Source: Phoronis australis
Lineage: Eukaryota; Phoronida; Phoronidae
Direction of reading: 5' to 3'
Assembly: GCA_002633005.1 (NCBI GenBank)
Contig: NMRA01000022.1
Coordinates: 1,170,518-1,234,517, forward strand
Length of the DNA: 64,000 nucleotides
The position numbers and the translations under genes are program-made. Of this stretch, positions 1 through 12,944 are shown piece by piece (the stretch's first letter is position 1; each line of letters opens with the position of its first letter). A model generated the notes under the pieces. That model was not told where the DNA came from, ran no database searches, and saw only the letters and a program-made list of their open reading frames with translations.

Positions 1-971
1 TCAAAACATTTTCAAACATAATTGAATTTGATATAATTTTTGCTGTAAGTTTACTTTTGATGTCCCGCAATCTAAAATGACAGCTGTAGTGATTGACAGC
101 TGACAGGCTCATGCATTACATTACATGTGCATGTATGGGTACGCATTTAACTGTGGCCATATGACTGAGGATACCCCTGGAAACTCGTCCGCTTTAAAGA
201 ACTTTAAAAGGTAACGGTAAAATAAGGCAAACACAAACAGGACTGAATGTAATGAAATGTTGATATTTTAACGGTATGTTTCGATCAACAAAAATCATCA
301 TAGGCTCTAAACTGGTGAATGTAAAAGGTCTAGTGCGTAGCCTCAACTGACAGAATAACGCTGAGACACTTGTGCAGAAGCAAATATGCCAACAGTTGAA
401 CTCATCATGCACAATGGGATTTTTGTTGTACCTGATAGTTTCAACTTAACTATCAAAATTCGGCAACATCGTTAGCAATGTCATTATCAGTATACACATA
501 TGTCAAACATATCCTGTGAATCCATTTACACGATTGAATAAAGTTTCGAGAATTATTCACGCATTCAAAGGCATTAATGATTGTAAATTATTTTCACGTT
601 TATCAATTTCGTGGTAATAAGAGTTGCCAATAGACTTAAATACAAGTCGGCATGTCTTTCACCACTCCTGTGTGCTCGTATGTTCCTGTGACCTGAATCA
701 GTTAGCTTGACTGACGCGTCGAAACTGCCTTTGCACAAGTGGTCCACACACGTTTTAGGCGGATGTCCCATACTCATGTCATTTGCACATTCTTAACGTG
801 CCTTGTTTGTCCAAGGGGAAGTACGTCGGTGTAGCCTATTGTTTTTTTAACTCTTCAGACAATTCTACTCGAAACCTTGATTTTAGTAAAGAGTTTTGAA
901 TGAATAGCATACGGTTAAATTCGAATACCTAATCAGGTTTGCCTTTACACCAGTCGAGAGCAAGCTCTCAC
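1..971. other. Sequence downstream of the last visible EPAC exon
   Basis: I see no exon, RNA gene or clear repeat here. If the exon ending at 972 is real, this stretch is the start of its next intron on the minus strand, opened by a strong donor (CAG then GTGAGA). I looked on the minus strand for the expected DEP-domain exon and found none, so it should lie left of the window. Confidence 0.5.
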
Positions 972-1123
972 CTGTATGATTGGGGACGAAAAGCCGAGAT
1001 GGGACACGTCACTCGTGACGTCATCGTCGACCTCGGGTGTTTCGGGAAGACTGATGTTGTTATTCGTCGTATACTTGGTTGGTAGAACCGCACTACCCTT
1101 GGGCAAGCGGCCAGCGACTTGAT
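972..1123 (-). CDS. Rapgef4: Probable internal exon, linker between CNB-A and DEP of the EPAC-like gene
   Basis: This 152-bp exon lies between a pyrimidine-rich acceptor (TTTGTCTTTCAG then ATCAAG on the minus strand) and a consensus donor (CAG then GTGAGA). It starts in phase 1 and ends in phase 0, encoding 50 complete codons. The peptide is polar and acidic, with VAGRLPKGSAVL near its start and a PETPEVDDDVTSD stretch. In vertebrate EPAC2 the segment right after CNB-A contains a short MAGLLAPPYG stretch followed by a variable linker, and VAGRLPKG could be its counterpart. A second frame is also open through the exon, so the frame rests on composition and phase. Strand and order agree with the exons at 18 and 40 kb. 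It cannot join the 18-kb exon directly because the phases differ, so at least one more exon is needed. The splice sites are strong; assignment to this gene is inferred. Confidence 0.5.
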
Positions 1124-2439
1124 CTGAAAGACAAAGGCAAGGTTCAATTGTGTTCGCCATTGCTTGTGAATAATGATCCATAGAAGAGGTTGTGCACTGT
1201 CGTTCTGAAGTCAGGTTGTGACGTGGGCTAACGCAATTCTCCACCGGCAATGAAGATCTACGCAACAACGTTGCCAGCTGAAAGGATCGAGCTTCAGGTG
1301 GCTCATTCACTGACGTATAGGTACATTCGTGACCGAAGAGCTGATCAGCAGTGACACACAAAAATGCAAACAAAACCCTCCGTGCTACAATATTTTGCAA
1401 TTATATCATTATTCATCCCATTGAACATACCTTTTGAGACAAGATGAAACAAAATAGATTGTGGCACTATTCCCAATAATAAAAAGGAGATAAGAACTGA
1501 CGAGAGCATTATAAAAAGTCTGTTGCAGGTCATCAGTCTAAGGCTACATGCATAATGATAATACATTTTAAATAAAGACACTATGTGAATAAAGTTATTG
1601 AAATACTTTTAATATCGATTGTGAAACAGTAACGCGTATGAGATATGATTATTACCAATTGCACAAAAACTGTTAATATAACTGGGATTGTTAGGCCCTG
1701 AATGAACGTGAAACAAGTGGTATTTACAATTGATACATTCATTAAATACCACAATTCCACGGTTAATGCTAGGACTCATTAAACTTCAAACTGCGATCGA
1801 TGGCTGGTTAGTACTCAACCACGTTAAAAACATGGCGGTCGAAGCAAGAGGTGAAAAGCAAACAGGTATATTTGCACAAAGGGATGTCGACTTTATTGAT
1901 AACAAATTGAGCACAATAAAAACCAGTCAAGCACCATTAGCCTAACAAAGATTTACATTAACGCCGATACGGAGTAGTTATATACTGCGTGTTTAATAAC
2001 CATTATATGTTTATGTTTTGGAGATATTTTTCTATGACTAGGGTAGGTTCCGGCAAGCCTACGCGCAATGGAATTACACTTTGTGCCCCGAGATTCCACA
2101 CTTGTGGGGAATGTTGGTCATTGTGTCTAAATTCTATTTGATAAAAAATGCCAAATGAGATGTAAAAGGTCTCACGTGAGTCTCCCGGTATCCGCACTTT
2201 CAAGGCACAACGCAAGTGTTGGCATCAAAATCAATCCATGTGGGAGTGAGATCGGACATCCCATGACTTACAAACGATCCTTTTCTGGAATATTATGTTT
2301 TATCTTGATTTGGCAAAGTCATGATTCTGCTGACGCAAGAAACTCAAAATCTGACAAGACCACTCGACGAAAAAAATCATGCAATGAAAAAGGAAATGGT
2401 CGAGAATACGTTTGCTTGTCAGGAATTGTACGACGGCCT

Positions 2440-2710
2440 CATAATCCAACTGCTGCCTGTTGGTTTGGTAATTGGATCAATTATGTTGCACATCCAGCAA
2501 AAATCATGGGGAACATATTATTGCAGCTTGAAACAAACATTTTTAGCTTTTAAAAGTCACACTTCATTTCTTGTCCAATTTTCAAAATTCAAAAACCTAA
2601 TCACGTGTACGTGCTATTCGCGAACTATTCAATTATGCTATTTACAAATTTTCGAAACAAAATTTAACAATACTATTGTCGCCCCCAATGTGTTCACAAT
2701 GCGTCTCATG
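2440..2710 (+). repeat. Dispersed repeat, copy 1 (partner at 12945-13195)
   Basis: The run beginning CCAACTGCTGCCTG (with one variable base after it) recurs at about 12956. The two stretches stay alignable for roughly 240 bases, sharing AAGTCACA, TTGTCCAATTTT, ACCTAA.CACGTG, ACTATTCAA and TTTACAAA.TTTC in the same order and spacing. Weaker similarity extends upstream (AGGAATTGTACGAC here, AAGAACTGTTCGAT there). Frames differ between copies, so the overlapping open frames in copy 1 are probably not protein-coding. The family is unidentified. Confidence 0.7.
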
Positions 2711-2960
2711 AACTACAGAACCATAACATCAGCAGTCTGAGGCGACTCAATTAACCACAAGAACATGGTATCTTTGATATAAATCGGTAGATTTTGAGGT
2801 ACGCAAACGCTCTTGTTGCCCTAGCTCGACCGGTTAAGATATCAACGAAGGATTCTTTTCATGTGGGTCGGCGACCACACTAGTATGGACTGTTGGAGTA
2901 CATGATATAATGGAACTTTTTCCGTTCCACACCGATAAGGCGAAGATGTTTCGCTATAAG

Positions 2961-3405
2961 TGCCTGACAGTCTTGCCTTTAATGCACTTCAGTCTTGCCT
3001 TAAATGCACCCCAGTCTTGCCTTAAAATGCACCCCGGCCTTGTCATTAATGCACCTCAGTCTTGCCTTCAACGTAACCCAGTCTTGCATTCAATGCGCCC
3101 CAGTCTTGCATTTAATGCATCCCAGTCTTGACTTTAATGCACCCAGTCTTGCCTTAAAATGCACCCCAGNTATTGCACCCAGTCTTACTTTTAATGCACC
3201 CCAGTCTTACTTTTAATGCATCCCAGTCTTGTCTTTATGCACCCCACGTTTGCCATTAAGGCATCCCTGCCTTGTCTTAAATGCACCCCTGCCTTGTCTT
3301 TAATGCACCCCAGTGTTGCAGTTAATGCACTGCAGTCTTGCCTTTAATGCACCCCAGTCTTGCCTTAAAATGCACCCCAGTCTTGCCTTTATGCACCACA
3401 GTCTT
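2961..3405 (+). repeat. Minisatellite, unit of about 21-22 bp
   Basis: About twenty imperfect copies of a unit close to CAGTCTTGCCTTTAATGCACC lie head to tail. Copies vary by single-base changes and by one- or two-base indels, and there is one N at 3170. The repeat-rich open frames that cross it (for example NAPQSCL-type periods) are a by-product of the near-21-bp period and not evidence of a gene. Confidence 0.95.
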
Positions 3406-4298
3406 TGTAGAAGTCATCCACCGTTGAAACAGGAGTGTAGTCATTTCATCGTATGTGATTGGTCATAGTCTTTGATTCAATTACATGTTCTTTAATGGTA
3501 GGTTTCCTTTAAGACTAGAAAACGCGGATTCAACGTGTTAATTAACAGCCGGACTATGTCCCCCCTCAATGCGCAGTGTTTTCACAAAAAAACTATCGAG
3601 AAGAAAGCTGGTCGGAAGTACTTTCAATAGCACCGCTCGTAGTGAGTCATTGCATAAACGTGTAATTTATCATGCGGTCGATTAGAGAGCACCGCTAATG
3701 GGGTCTTAACCTACTCGCAAAATAAAGTCCGTTGTACCGCAAGGTGAAAACGTACGAAGGTAATGAGATCGTGGACAAACACTTTAAAGAATCGTTCAAA
3801 ATGTTTCAAACAAAACTTCGTTTTTCATATCTAATATGCGTTTGACCTACGACAAGCACACAAGTCATTGACAGAAGTTGATATTTTGACAGATAAAGCA
3901 ATCAAATCTTCAAGCAGGCTTCCCCACCGTGTTTATTGATTATTTTGCGTGAATTATCGCTGCTCAAACCAGTAAACGATTAGTGATAAAATGCCATATG
4001 CACTTGAGTAAGATGTGCTACAAACGGTAGAAACCCGTTACCGATTCTTCAGAGCTAGTTATCGCCTATGCAGCAAGGAAACGTGGAGCTTTGTAGATCG
4101 TAATGCCACTTCTATGCATGTAAAAACCTATTGCAGATTTCAGAATTCCGATAACAGGAAAAAATTTGCTAGACTGCTTTATCGACTTCGTGAAAGCATT
4201 TGTCTTGTTGTATTCAGTTCATGGAGGGAGAAACCATACATTGTCATGCGCATTAATTCTTTAACTGTGGTGCCTTATCAATATACCGCAGCACTCAC

Positions 4299-4359
4299 CC
4301 AAAGGCCTACTTCGTAGGAGTTTGAGTTTGGGGGTGTCTTGCGTCTTTTGCTCAACTAC
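4299..4359 (-). CDS. Weak candidate exon bridging the 18-kb and 1-kb EPAC exons
   Basis: On the minus strand, TTTCAG precedes a 61-bp open stretch that ends at a good donor (CCTTTGG then GTGAGTGC). It encodes 20 codons (VVEQKTQDTPKLKLLRSRPL) plus one base, so it runs from phase 0 to phase 1. That is exactly the phase change needed to join the exon ending at 18211 (phase 0) to the exon at 972-1123 (phase 1). The acceptor is poor because the bases before TTTCAG are purine-rich. The peptide has no similarity that I recognise to the EPAC linker. A competing candidate with the same phases sits near 5780-5810. Only the phase fit and the donor support the call. Confidence 0.25.
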
Positions 4360-7300
4360 CTGAAACTTTTTTGAAGTGTCTGCATTGTAGACACCCCAAA
4401 CGGTCAAAATGAAGCTTGAAAGCGAATGGCCTCTGGTTAATCCATCTGCTCGGTTGGTGTGCCTAACTGCTAACACTTCCGGGAAAGTTTAATGTATCTA
4501 TGATCGAGAAGAAGCTATCAGATAGTGCCGAGACTGCCATTAATTCGTGCTTGTGCTCAGTTGTTGAAACGCAGGTGCGAGTTTGCGGCAAAGATGTCCC
4601 GATCACGGATGTCGTAACCACAGGACCCATTAGGCATTCGCCCATGGGCCGCACGACCGATCGACGACCCATTACACTCTATTTGCGGGAACACATGAGT
4701 AAGAGTCTAAGATACAAACTTACACGCCCAGGGCCGCATTTGCCACTGAGCAGTCTGGGGCGCACCCGCAAAAATAAGGTCTGGACCCCGCCTTGCAGTC
4801 ATAAGATCGCGTGGAACTTAATCGCACTGATTACAAAATGTGTTACATTATTTCTATTTTTTACGGTCTGGTCTATAAAAATGTCTTCAAGAGCTCATCT
4901 CTCCATATTAAAAAGTTAGTGCTCCAATTTGTAAAAGGCAGTGGCAATTTTGTGTTGCTTAAGGTCAACCTAAGATTTCCATCGGCAAACCCATCTTCAG
5001 TAATATGCTCAAGTGTGCGAACATATTTTTAACAATGGCTCTTCCAACAATCGCTTTTGTTTCACTCGCAAGCCACTGTTATTTAAATGTACGGCTAGCT
5101 TTGCTTGCAGTTTTCGCAAACGGCGGATGTCAAGAAATTTGGCCAAATGTGGAATGTTCGACCTTCGCAATAGTTTAAAAACATGCCTCGATTATAAAAG
5201 AATTATCTTATGTTCTGTTCACGTTTCCTATACAACAATTAGCATCCCAAAATTAAAGAAATTTGTCGATAAAAAACACTTTCAAATTGGATACCTAGAC
5301 TTCTGCTTCCACTTCCACCTTATTAAGATCTCGAGGCTAAGTCTCGTTTCTAAATCAGCCAATGACATTTAAGTGGAAAATACTGAGCTAGGTCGTTAGC
5401 TTAACTGCCACAGATCATGACTTTAAGTTACGGAAGTGTATTCAGCGACAAGATGGCGTCGAGAGCAAAGCATTTGTGTGGAAAATGTTGAGATTTTTAC
5501 ATATACACTGCCGACTTCTGTCATTGAATAACTGTTGATGTTTTGGTTAGGAACGAGTATTGTACAGTATGCTGCTTCATTCAAGGCTTGCAACTACACA
5601 AGCACGACTTCAATTTGCCAATAATTGGGCAAAATTGTGTTCCAAGGTTTAGCTACCTTCCGGAGCGTGCTTGCAAAGACTTGGAGGGGTTACAAGTCTA
5701 GCTTAACTGGTTGAATGTTTTGAAAACGCTACAGTGAGCTTCGTTGGTAATCAAACTAGTGGGGACACGCAAGTTGTCACTCACCAGTGCTAATAGCATT
5801 CGGTGTGATGGCAGGCTACTAAGTGACGTCCGTAATAGGCTAAATCATGACTCTGTTTACAAGTTCTCATGACATCCACTGGGGGCGCCAACATGCGTGT
5901 GACGTCAGATGGACAAAAGGGTACTGGCCAACATTCACCATTCTGCTTTCTCAATGCCTTAGTATTTAGAGTCTCTTGCAATGTTCGGGACCTTTTTTAC
6001 CAGTGAACAAACGCTTTGAGGATTTCTATGAACAAAAAACAAGGCTCTAAAATGTTCCAGAGTATGGTTCTATTTTCTGCTTACAATATACCGCGTGGAA
6101 CATTCTCTAGGACAATGTTCTCACATTCTATTGTGAACAAATTACACCATCATCAACATGACCCCATGGGTTACGTCAATCAAGTCATAACAACAAAACG
6201 GAACCTTTGGAACAAAAACTACTGTCAGCCTATCCTGACACTTAAATCTACGTATTTGGAATGATGTATTTGCTTTGAAGTCGTTTTGGGATATACAAAC
6301 TACGACTTCAAAAACTGTTCGATATTTTAAGGAAGATTAGAGGAAGGGTGTTTGATTTAAACTAAAATTCAAGTCTTTAAAAAACATTTGAAAGGTGAAT
6401 TTTATGATGTTGTTTACCAAAACTACGGCAGTCTTTCTTCTGTCAGCTCAGAATTGGTACTTTACCATTGGAGACAGAAGCTGACAAGTATGCAATTATT
6501 AATCCTGAAATGGTTTATGTCGATTAGGTAATTTCAGGGATGTAAAGGATCGCGAGACAGCTCGTAAGCAAACATTTGGGGTTTGTTACCCCAACGCCTA
6601 TGCGAGCTTATCTAAACTGCAGACTATAGCTAACACGTCGATTCATAAATTACTGCTCGTGGTTTAGCTGCGCTACTAAAGAACACCTATTCGCTAATTT
6701 CTCTTATAAGGCAACGATTCAAAAGTGGCTACTATTTACCTTTCAATTTAAAAAACAGACATCAAGGTCATTTGCCTTACTTATTGTTCGTTTTTTGACT
6801 TTGAAACACGGAAGCGAAACAGGGGTGTTGGTTTATGACCGCAATTATCTCAATCAGTGGGCCCAGCCGAGAAAATAAACAGCGACTAGCTAACTTCAAT
6901 CCGTGACGACACCATCGATGTGCCGAAGAATTCGTTGGATGGGGTAACCAGTGCACGCCTTCTCGTCAACTTGCGCGTAAATCCTGCTAGGGCAAGGTTT
7001 GCCTCATGTAAACTTCACTTTGTGTGTAGCTTTAATGTAAATTGTTATTTTTGAAGATCACTTTAAATTAAGGCTAACAATTTGTCTTGTGTGACATTTT
7101 TTTCGATCTAGCCAAACTAAAGTATTTGGTGGTCATTATGTTCAGAACGTTTTCTCTTTTTACCCAGACTAAATATTTTGAAACGCGGACGATGTTTGTT
7201 TGTTTAAATTAGGACAGTGACTTATAAAGACGATGGACTGCCGGGGTGTAATTTTTCAAATATTGTATGGATTGTCGAAGCCTCTTTAACACATGTCACT

Positions 7301-10300
7301 ATAATGGATTTATTTATGAATCTGTTCATTGTTCTGTCATTGTAGTTCTAGTATCTCCCACGCCCGTGAATCTAGTGTCGCAAGCCCTAAACCGGCATAC
7401 CCAGTCGTCGGCGTCTTTAAGCTGGATCCGCCAACACGACTCCTGAGAGATATAACCACTACATGTATTCAACCGAATTCTCATTGTCACAAAAAGATCT
7501 CGATCGTGGTTCGGAAGTAAACTGGTTTTCCTCAGTCAGCTTGGACTACAATAAACTCGCTCAAATATTTGGTCACGCTTGCTTATCGGAGCAGCCAAAT
7601 GCACACAAGCGCGCGCGTATGTACATGTATTTATTTTTAGGGCTGCAAGTATACATCAGCCAGATAGTGCTTGAATAGGACTTAATGTCATCTTATAAGA
7701 GAGGGAAATAGATTAGCATAGGGCGATTAATTCCGGTCATTGTCTTAAATAGAAAATACGAGTTTAGGGTAAGAATTTCATATATGTCGCCAAAGCCATC
7801 AAGTGCCTAACCAACAAATGCACTACGAAACAAAATTCACAGTCCTTAAAAATTAATGCACTTTCACTCGGCCGTTGCTAAGCTAAAACTCATTAAATAG
7901 CACGAGCACTATTATTAAACGGTGACCTCTATAATCACGCAAGACCGCTTGCCTGGGAACATTTGTAAATACAATGGGGTTTGAACATGTAAAAAACTCT
8001 TAGCCTGAACCTACTGACCTGAGGGTTTGTCACTATAGGGGTACCATACCTGTTGTGTACGTATGACTCAATCTGTATACACTCTTCTTTCTAGAAAATA
8101 ACCCACTCATCCCTTCTTCATGATTTGATTTTCAAACCCTTGTTCAATTCATCACCATCGATTGTGAGACTGACAGTACTGTAAACACTGCACACTGTAT
8201 GTATGTCGAGGCTCATGTACATGCGTATGCATTGTCTTGCTCTCTCCAGGGGGCGTTTGCATCTCGCGCTGAACGGCCGATTCGCAAACCGCTTCACCGA
8301 GAGGTTTTGAATGAAAAGAAATGTTGCATCAAACACTAAATTTATCGCGAGAATTGAAGCCCGTGAGCTTTAAATTCCTTTATCGAAACTGCATACATGC
8401 TGTAGATAGGGCGATTGTTACAAATCGTCCTACTCAGGTGAGACCGAAGAGTCACAGGTTGTAAATTTATGGTTTTACAACTGTGTTATAAAAAGCATGT
8501 TAAAGATATCGCGCACGGGTGCTAGTCAACGAAGAGTACAGTCATACAAGTCAATAGAATGTTATTAAATTCGGTTGATTAGCAATGCAGATTGTACTCC
8601 TAATATGCTGAGAAATAATAGATTAAACTTTTGAACGGTTCACGAACCTCAATCTTTGAAACAGAAATCCCGGGGATCGTACAGGACTGACACACGGTGA
8701 ACGAAACAAGACTCCAGCACTTTCTGTCAACTTACTTTTTATCTCAAGAAAACAATACCTTAATAGCTTTAAAGTCTGTTTTCAACGGTAACACTTGCAA
8801 ATTTGGTTCTTACATTATGTTATGATAAATCGCGCTGAGCCAAATAGTGCCATAAATTGCCAAATGTAATGGACTGTTAGACGTATTTCCTTGCTGCTGT
8901 CTACGTCACCGCAGAAATCACCTTTTAATTCAAACAGCTGCTAATAACACCTTCACGCAATGGTGTTTAGTTCAGACAACTGTGGTTATCGGCCTTTTGT
9001 TGTTTGTGCGGAGATCTTGCGGTGACGAAATATGGCATGAAAAGGTAGCTTCACCTATCATTCGATGGGCTTCTATTTGCGTGATTGAACTCGCGTTTTC
9101 GTATTTAAGGCTTTGCTAGGACTACCTGATTAGCACAATACATCTAAAATATAATTCCGCTGAAATAAGGCTTTGTGGGCTACGACATGTATCAATTTCA
9201 CTTTACAAATAGTTCTTGGGGTATCAGTGTTGTTTTTATATGAGAATTTTAAACAACTTATGACAAAGTGGCGCTCTACACTTATTCTGCTGCTAAACTT
9301 TTTGGTGCGATCTTTTGAGTCGGATTTCGGCGCCATGAAATAGTGTGTCACCCATTGGCCAGTTTCTTCTTTCCGCAATCCTTCAATCAACTGTTTTTCT
9401 TCCACGAGCTTGCGTACATGTCACAATAAATTATGGGAACTGAGTTCACTTCGTTACAGTTTTTAGTATTTTGATACCAGTAATCCGAATTTCAGAACAA
9501 TTACATTTTACAGCAGTTATTCGCCGAAAGAGTGTGAATGCGTTGTGTTAAGAAATTTCGTATTGAAGAACACGTTTTTGTTAGCAAGAATGGTGAAATT
9601 GGTGACGGCCTTTTGAGTGAATAATTCTCGCGGTCCATTTCAAAATCCAGAAATTGATTGTGCCTGAAATAATGTACTCTCGACAATTACATGTAAATCG
9701 TCGATTATACAATAACATGAGGTCAGTTGTGGAGATACTTTAAGGAATGAGTCAACAGTGGCACATGAAAGTCGACAAAATAGTTTTGTTTTTCATTGTT
9801 TGAGAATATTTCTGGAGAAACTATTGAATAATCTGAAAATAATTAAACAATCACCGAGGTAACAACGTGTTTATATTACAGGTTATATTGAAATTCGCCC
9901 ACAGACAAGTTGCCCGAGTTTTACTGACAAAAATCACATAACTAAGTTAATATCATAAACATGCAAATTACGTTTTATTAACGAAAACTTCAAACAAATG
10001 CAGAAAACAACTAGAAGGTACTTGAAGATGCTTTAACTCAAAGTTTGAATCTAACTGAAATCGTCACAAAAATCTGAAAAAATGTCCAGGTTTCCTGTCC
10101 GATCCCCAGAGTTGCTATTTTCAGTAAAATTCGGGTTTCGCGTTTTTCGGCCTGGTTAGCTGTTTTTGAAGTTGGGGGGTCTGTTTTCGACTCCGAGAAA
10201 TCTGTTTTACACCGCCATTTCAATTTCGATAGAACAACCTGATTAGAGTTACGATTAAAAAATACATTTTGTGCTGAATTTATAAAATCGACGAACAGGC

Positions 10301-10794
10301 ATTTCGATTGAGTGCACGGATACTGTTTTTAAAGTAGTCGTGAGCATAGCACTTTGTTAATGGACAAGACATTGCAAATACGATGTACGCAAAATGGGGA
10401 AACAGTTGAATAAGTAAGAACTAAGTTGCTGCTGGTGAGTACACAAGTAAAGTTGATAAGGAAAGAAGTGCGCTTGTGTACAAAAAACACTGTCAATGAG
10501 AACGCAAGTGCGATTAGTGTTATTTCTTCATAAAGTAAAATCCTCCCACACAATTCAAGGTTTGCGACAGGAATACAGCATCACCCATCGGCATTACTTT
10601 TCTCTGCTGATTGAAACATCCGCCAATAAAACTTTTGTAAATGTTGATATTAGAGAGCATTGACCTCTTCTGCAAGCGTTTTTATGGAAGTGATATCGCA
10701 TGAATTCCATTATACCACATTATCAGCCTGACACGGCCAATACAACCGTTAAATAACCCATTTAGTCATTCAACGCACGTTGAATACTATTTTG

Positions 10795-10868
10795 GGGGAA
10801 CCCGAGGCCGGTTTCGAACCCACTTCGCAAGAGTTTCTATTCATCGACTTACCGCTGCGCCACTTAGC
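10795..10868 (-). repeat. tRNA-derived SINE head or tRNA pseudogene
   Basis: On the minus strand the sequence TGGCGCAGCGG (10852-10862) matches the RNA polymerase III A-box TRGYNNARNNG exactly. GGTTCGAAACC (10810-10820) matches the B-box GGTTCGANNCC exactly, with tRNA-like spacing between them. The 5' flank does not supply an acceptor stem that pairs with the sequence after the B-box, so a functional tRNA is unlikely. A tRNA-derived SINE promoter is the better reading. Confidence 0.6.
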
Positions 10869-11467
10869 ATCGAACGTGAAAATTGAATACTGAATTGAGA
10901 ACACGCAATTATGGCGTGTTCATCAAACGGCATTGTACCGACAATTATACGGTATGAAAAAAAGACGCACAATTTCAATAAAAGTGACACCTTTAATTAG
11001 TTTAACATTATCTGTTATTTTCTCTCACTTGTAAATCATCGCCATAGAGCTTCAATGCGGGTAACGTGTCGTCGGGATCCTTTGACAATGAACTCAGTAA
11101 CAAGTGGTAGCCTACTTTAGCAGACGATGTGATCACGGTAGAAGGTTAGCATGATAAGATGTGTAGTAAGCTAGACTAGTTGCTTAAAAAGTATTTTATA
11201 GCTTCACTTTATGTCTACCTTGTTTGAATTTCCCAACGGATTTGAGTAAAAACATCATTTTAACAACAATTACTCGGCGTCTCTTAAAAGATCACGACCT
11301 CCGACTCAGTGCCTCTAACATACATGTAGAAAGTAATTACAAAGCCGAGGCGAGTCGAGAAAGGTAGACCTATTCATTTAAATATTTATCGTCCTGTGTG
11401 CGGTATCATTAGATTATTCCATGGTCTCAGTTGTTACCCCCTTATCTAAAGCCCTCGTGGATTTTGG

Positions 11468-11514
11468 AGAATTATCGCCCGAGGAGCTGCCACCGCCCCT
11501 CGGGCGATAATTCT
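11468..11514. repeat. Perfect 17-bp inverted repeat with 13-nt loop
   Basis: AGAATTATCGCCCGAGG (11468-11484) is followed after 13 bases by its exact reverse complement (11498-11514). The GC-rich core stands out against AT-rich flanks. It is probably the palindromic core or end pair of a small inverted-repeat transposon. Confidence 0.85.
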
Positions 11515-12944
11515 TCACTAAAATAATTTCGACCACGCTCTGACTTTTATAATTAGTGTGAAAAATCATTTATGTTCGGCATATGTCATTCCGTGATCAC
11601 AGCTCGTGCGTATGCGAACCTCCGCTTTTAGTATTAAATGGAGACTGGTTTGGGTCGATAGCGTAACAAATAATGAGTGCATGCAGATATAGATGCACAT
11701 AGAAAAAAACACCCCGTGGGGTTTTAGGACTGTCACTACATGTATGTGGTAGTACATGCCAGGTTGATGAATCTCAAGAATCACAACACAGAGATCAGTT
11801 CACATAAATGAACTCCGAGTTAAGCGGCCTAGTCTTCCTGCAAAGTTAAGTCTGATCAAAGCCCCACCTGGTGATTGAAGTTAATGTTGGTACTCAATAG
11901 TTTTTTGAGTCACGGTTGAATATGCCTGCCCCAGTTTCATTGAAAATGGCGCCTGCTTGGTTGTCTGGGCATGTTAAGTTTTGTGCTGCGTGTGAAGACT
12001 ACGAATGACATTTGCTTTATTTTTGAATCACTTCTCAGCAAAAGATTGCCAGTTTTCGACTTCTTGACCCACTTTTGGTCAGTTGCGACCCTTCTTAACA
12101 TTTACCGCTTGGAAGTGGGAAGTTGAAATGTCATAAGAAATTTAGATACCCTTCAGACACTTTGGAATTTCAAAAATATCTGGCTTGTCGACACCCGTTT
12201 TTTACCCGATTCATGCAATCTGGAAAAGTTAAGCAGTCTGAATGCAATGTCTCTGATTTCTTAGTAATGGCCATGCAGATCGTATCCTTGGTATGAAAAC
12301 TCATGATTTGATGTAGTTTTATTAATTTTTAACTAGCTGGCTGCACTTTCAGTAGTCGTAAAGGATGGAATAATTGACGTTGGAACCAATGTCAATAGAC
12401 TTTGTGCAACGTTTTTGAAGTCTTTGGCTTAGCATGCTGTACATTTTCAGGTGTAGTACACTCTTGGGAACACGTTGTTGGGGCTGGTAAGGCCTAACTA
12501 TCAAGCCCAAAATCAGCAAAAACTGTTGAATGCTACCGAAAGCTGGTCAAATGAGACCCTTCCCCATTTGGCGAATTGGGCAAAAATGTCCGCCATGGAG
12601 AATAAAAAAGTCCGAGAAAACGAGACAAAAGTCCACTAAAAGGGTGCAAACGCACAATTACCAGATCTGAAAGTGGTACCTCGTTTTTTAGTCCTCCCGC
12701 TTTCTTTGTTAGTAAAAGGTCCACATCGTCAGAAATTCCAGCACCCCGATTTTAAAGGCTGGGTGTGCGCACGTATAACTTATTTATCTCAAAGGATCCA
12801 CGGAGCTCCGGATACTGTGCTTACCGCTCAATCACTCGTTAATATTAGGCGGAGAAACTAAGAAAGGGTTACAAACAAAACTATGAAAAAGTATGTTGTT
12901 AAATTACCATTCATGCCAAGAACTGTTCGATGACACTCAACTAA

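Larger units (their letters stand above)
1124..4298 (-). other. Presumed intron with minisatellite and repeat copy
   Basis: No convincing exon. It contains one copy of a dispersed repeat (about 2440-2710), a tRNA-like stretch near 2815-2890 and the 22-bp minisatellite at 2961-3405. Position 3170 is an undetermined base inside that minisatellite. A 100-codon plus-strand open frame at 4015-4317 has no recognisable content. Confidence 0.4.

Noticed and set aside
945-1400. Single 151-codon minus-strand frame as one gene
   Set aside because: The frame runs through a strong acceptor at 1124 and a strong donor at 971, so only the 152-bp core is taken as an exon. The upstream residues are intron read-through.
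2815-2890. tRNA-like block (TAGCTCGACCGGTTAAGAT ... GGTCGGCGACC)
   Set aside because: The A-box fit needs an extra base and the B-box lacks the TTCGA core. A short echo at 22486 (GGGTCGGTGATCACAC) hints at an old SINE, but not enough to call.
4500-4919. 139-codon plus-strand frame with true ATG
   Set aside because: The composition changes along its length (basic, then hydrophobic), there is no recognisable domain and no splice or promoter support; probably chance within the intron.
5790-5981. Minus-strand peptide RMLAPPVDVM resembling the LLAPPYGVME linker of EPAC2
   Set aside because: The resemblance is only a few residues and no acceptor lies in the right phase upstream. A nearby GTGAGT donor at 5778 gives a different frame.
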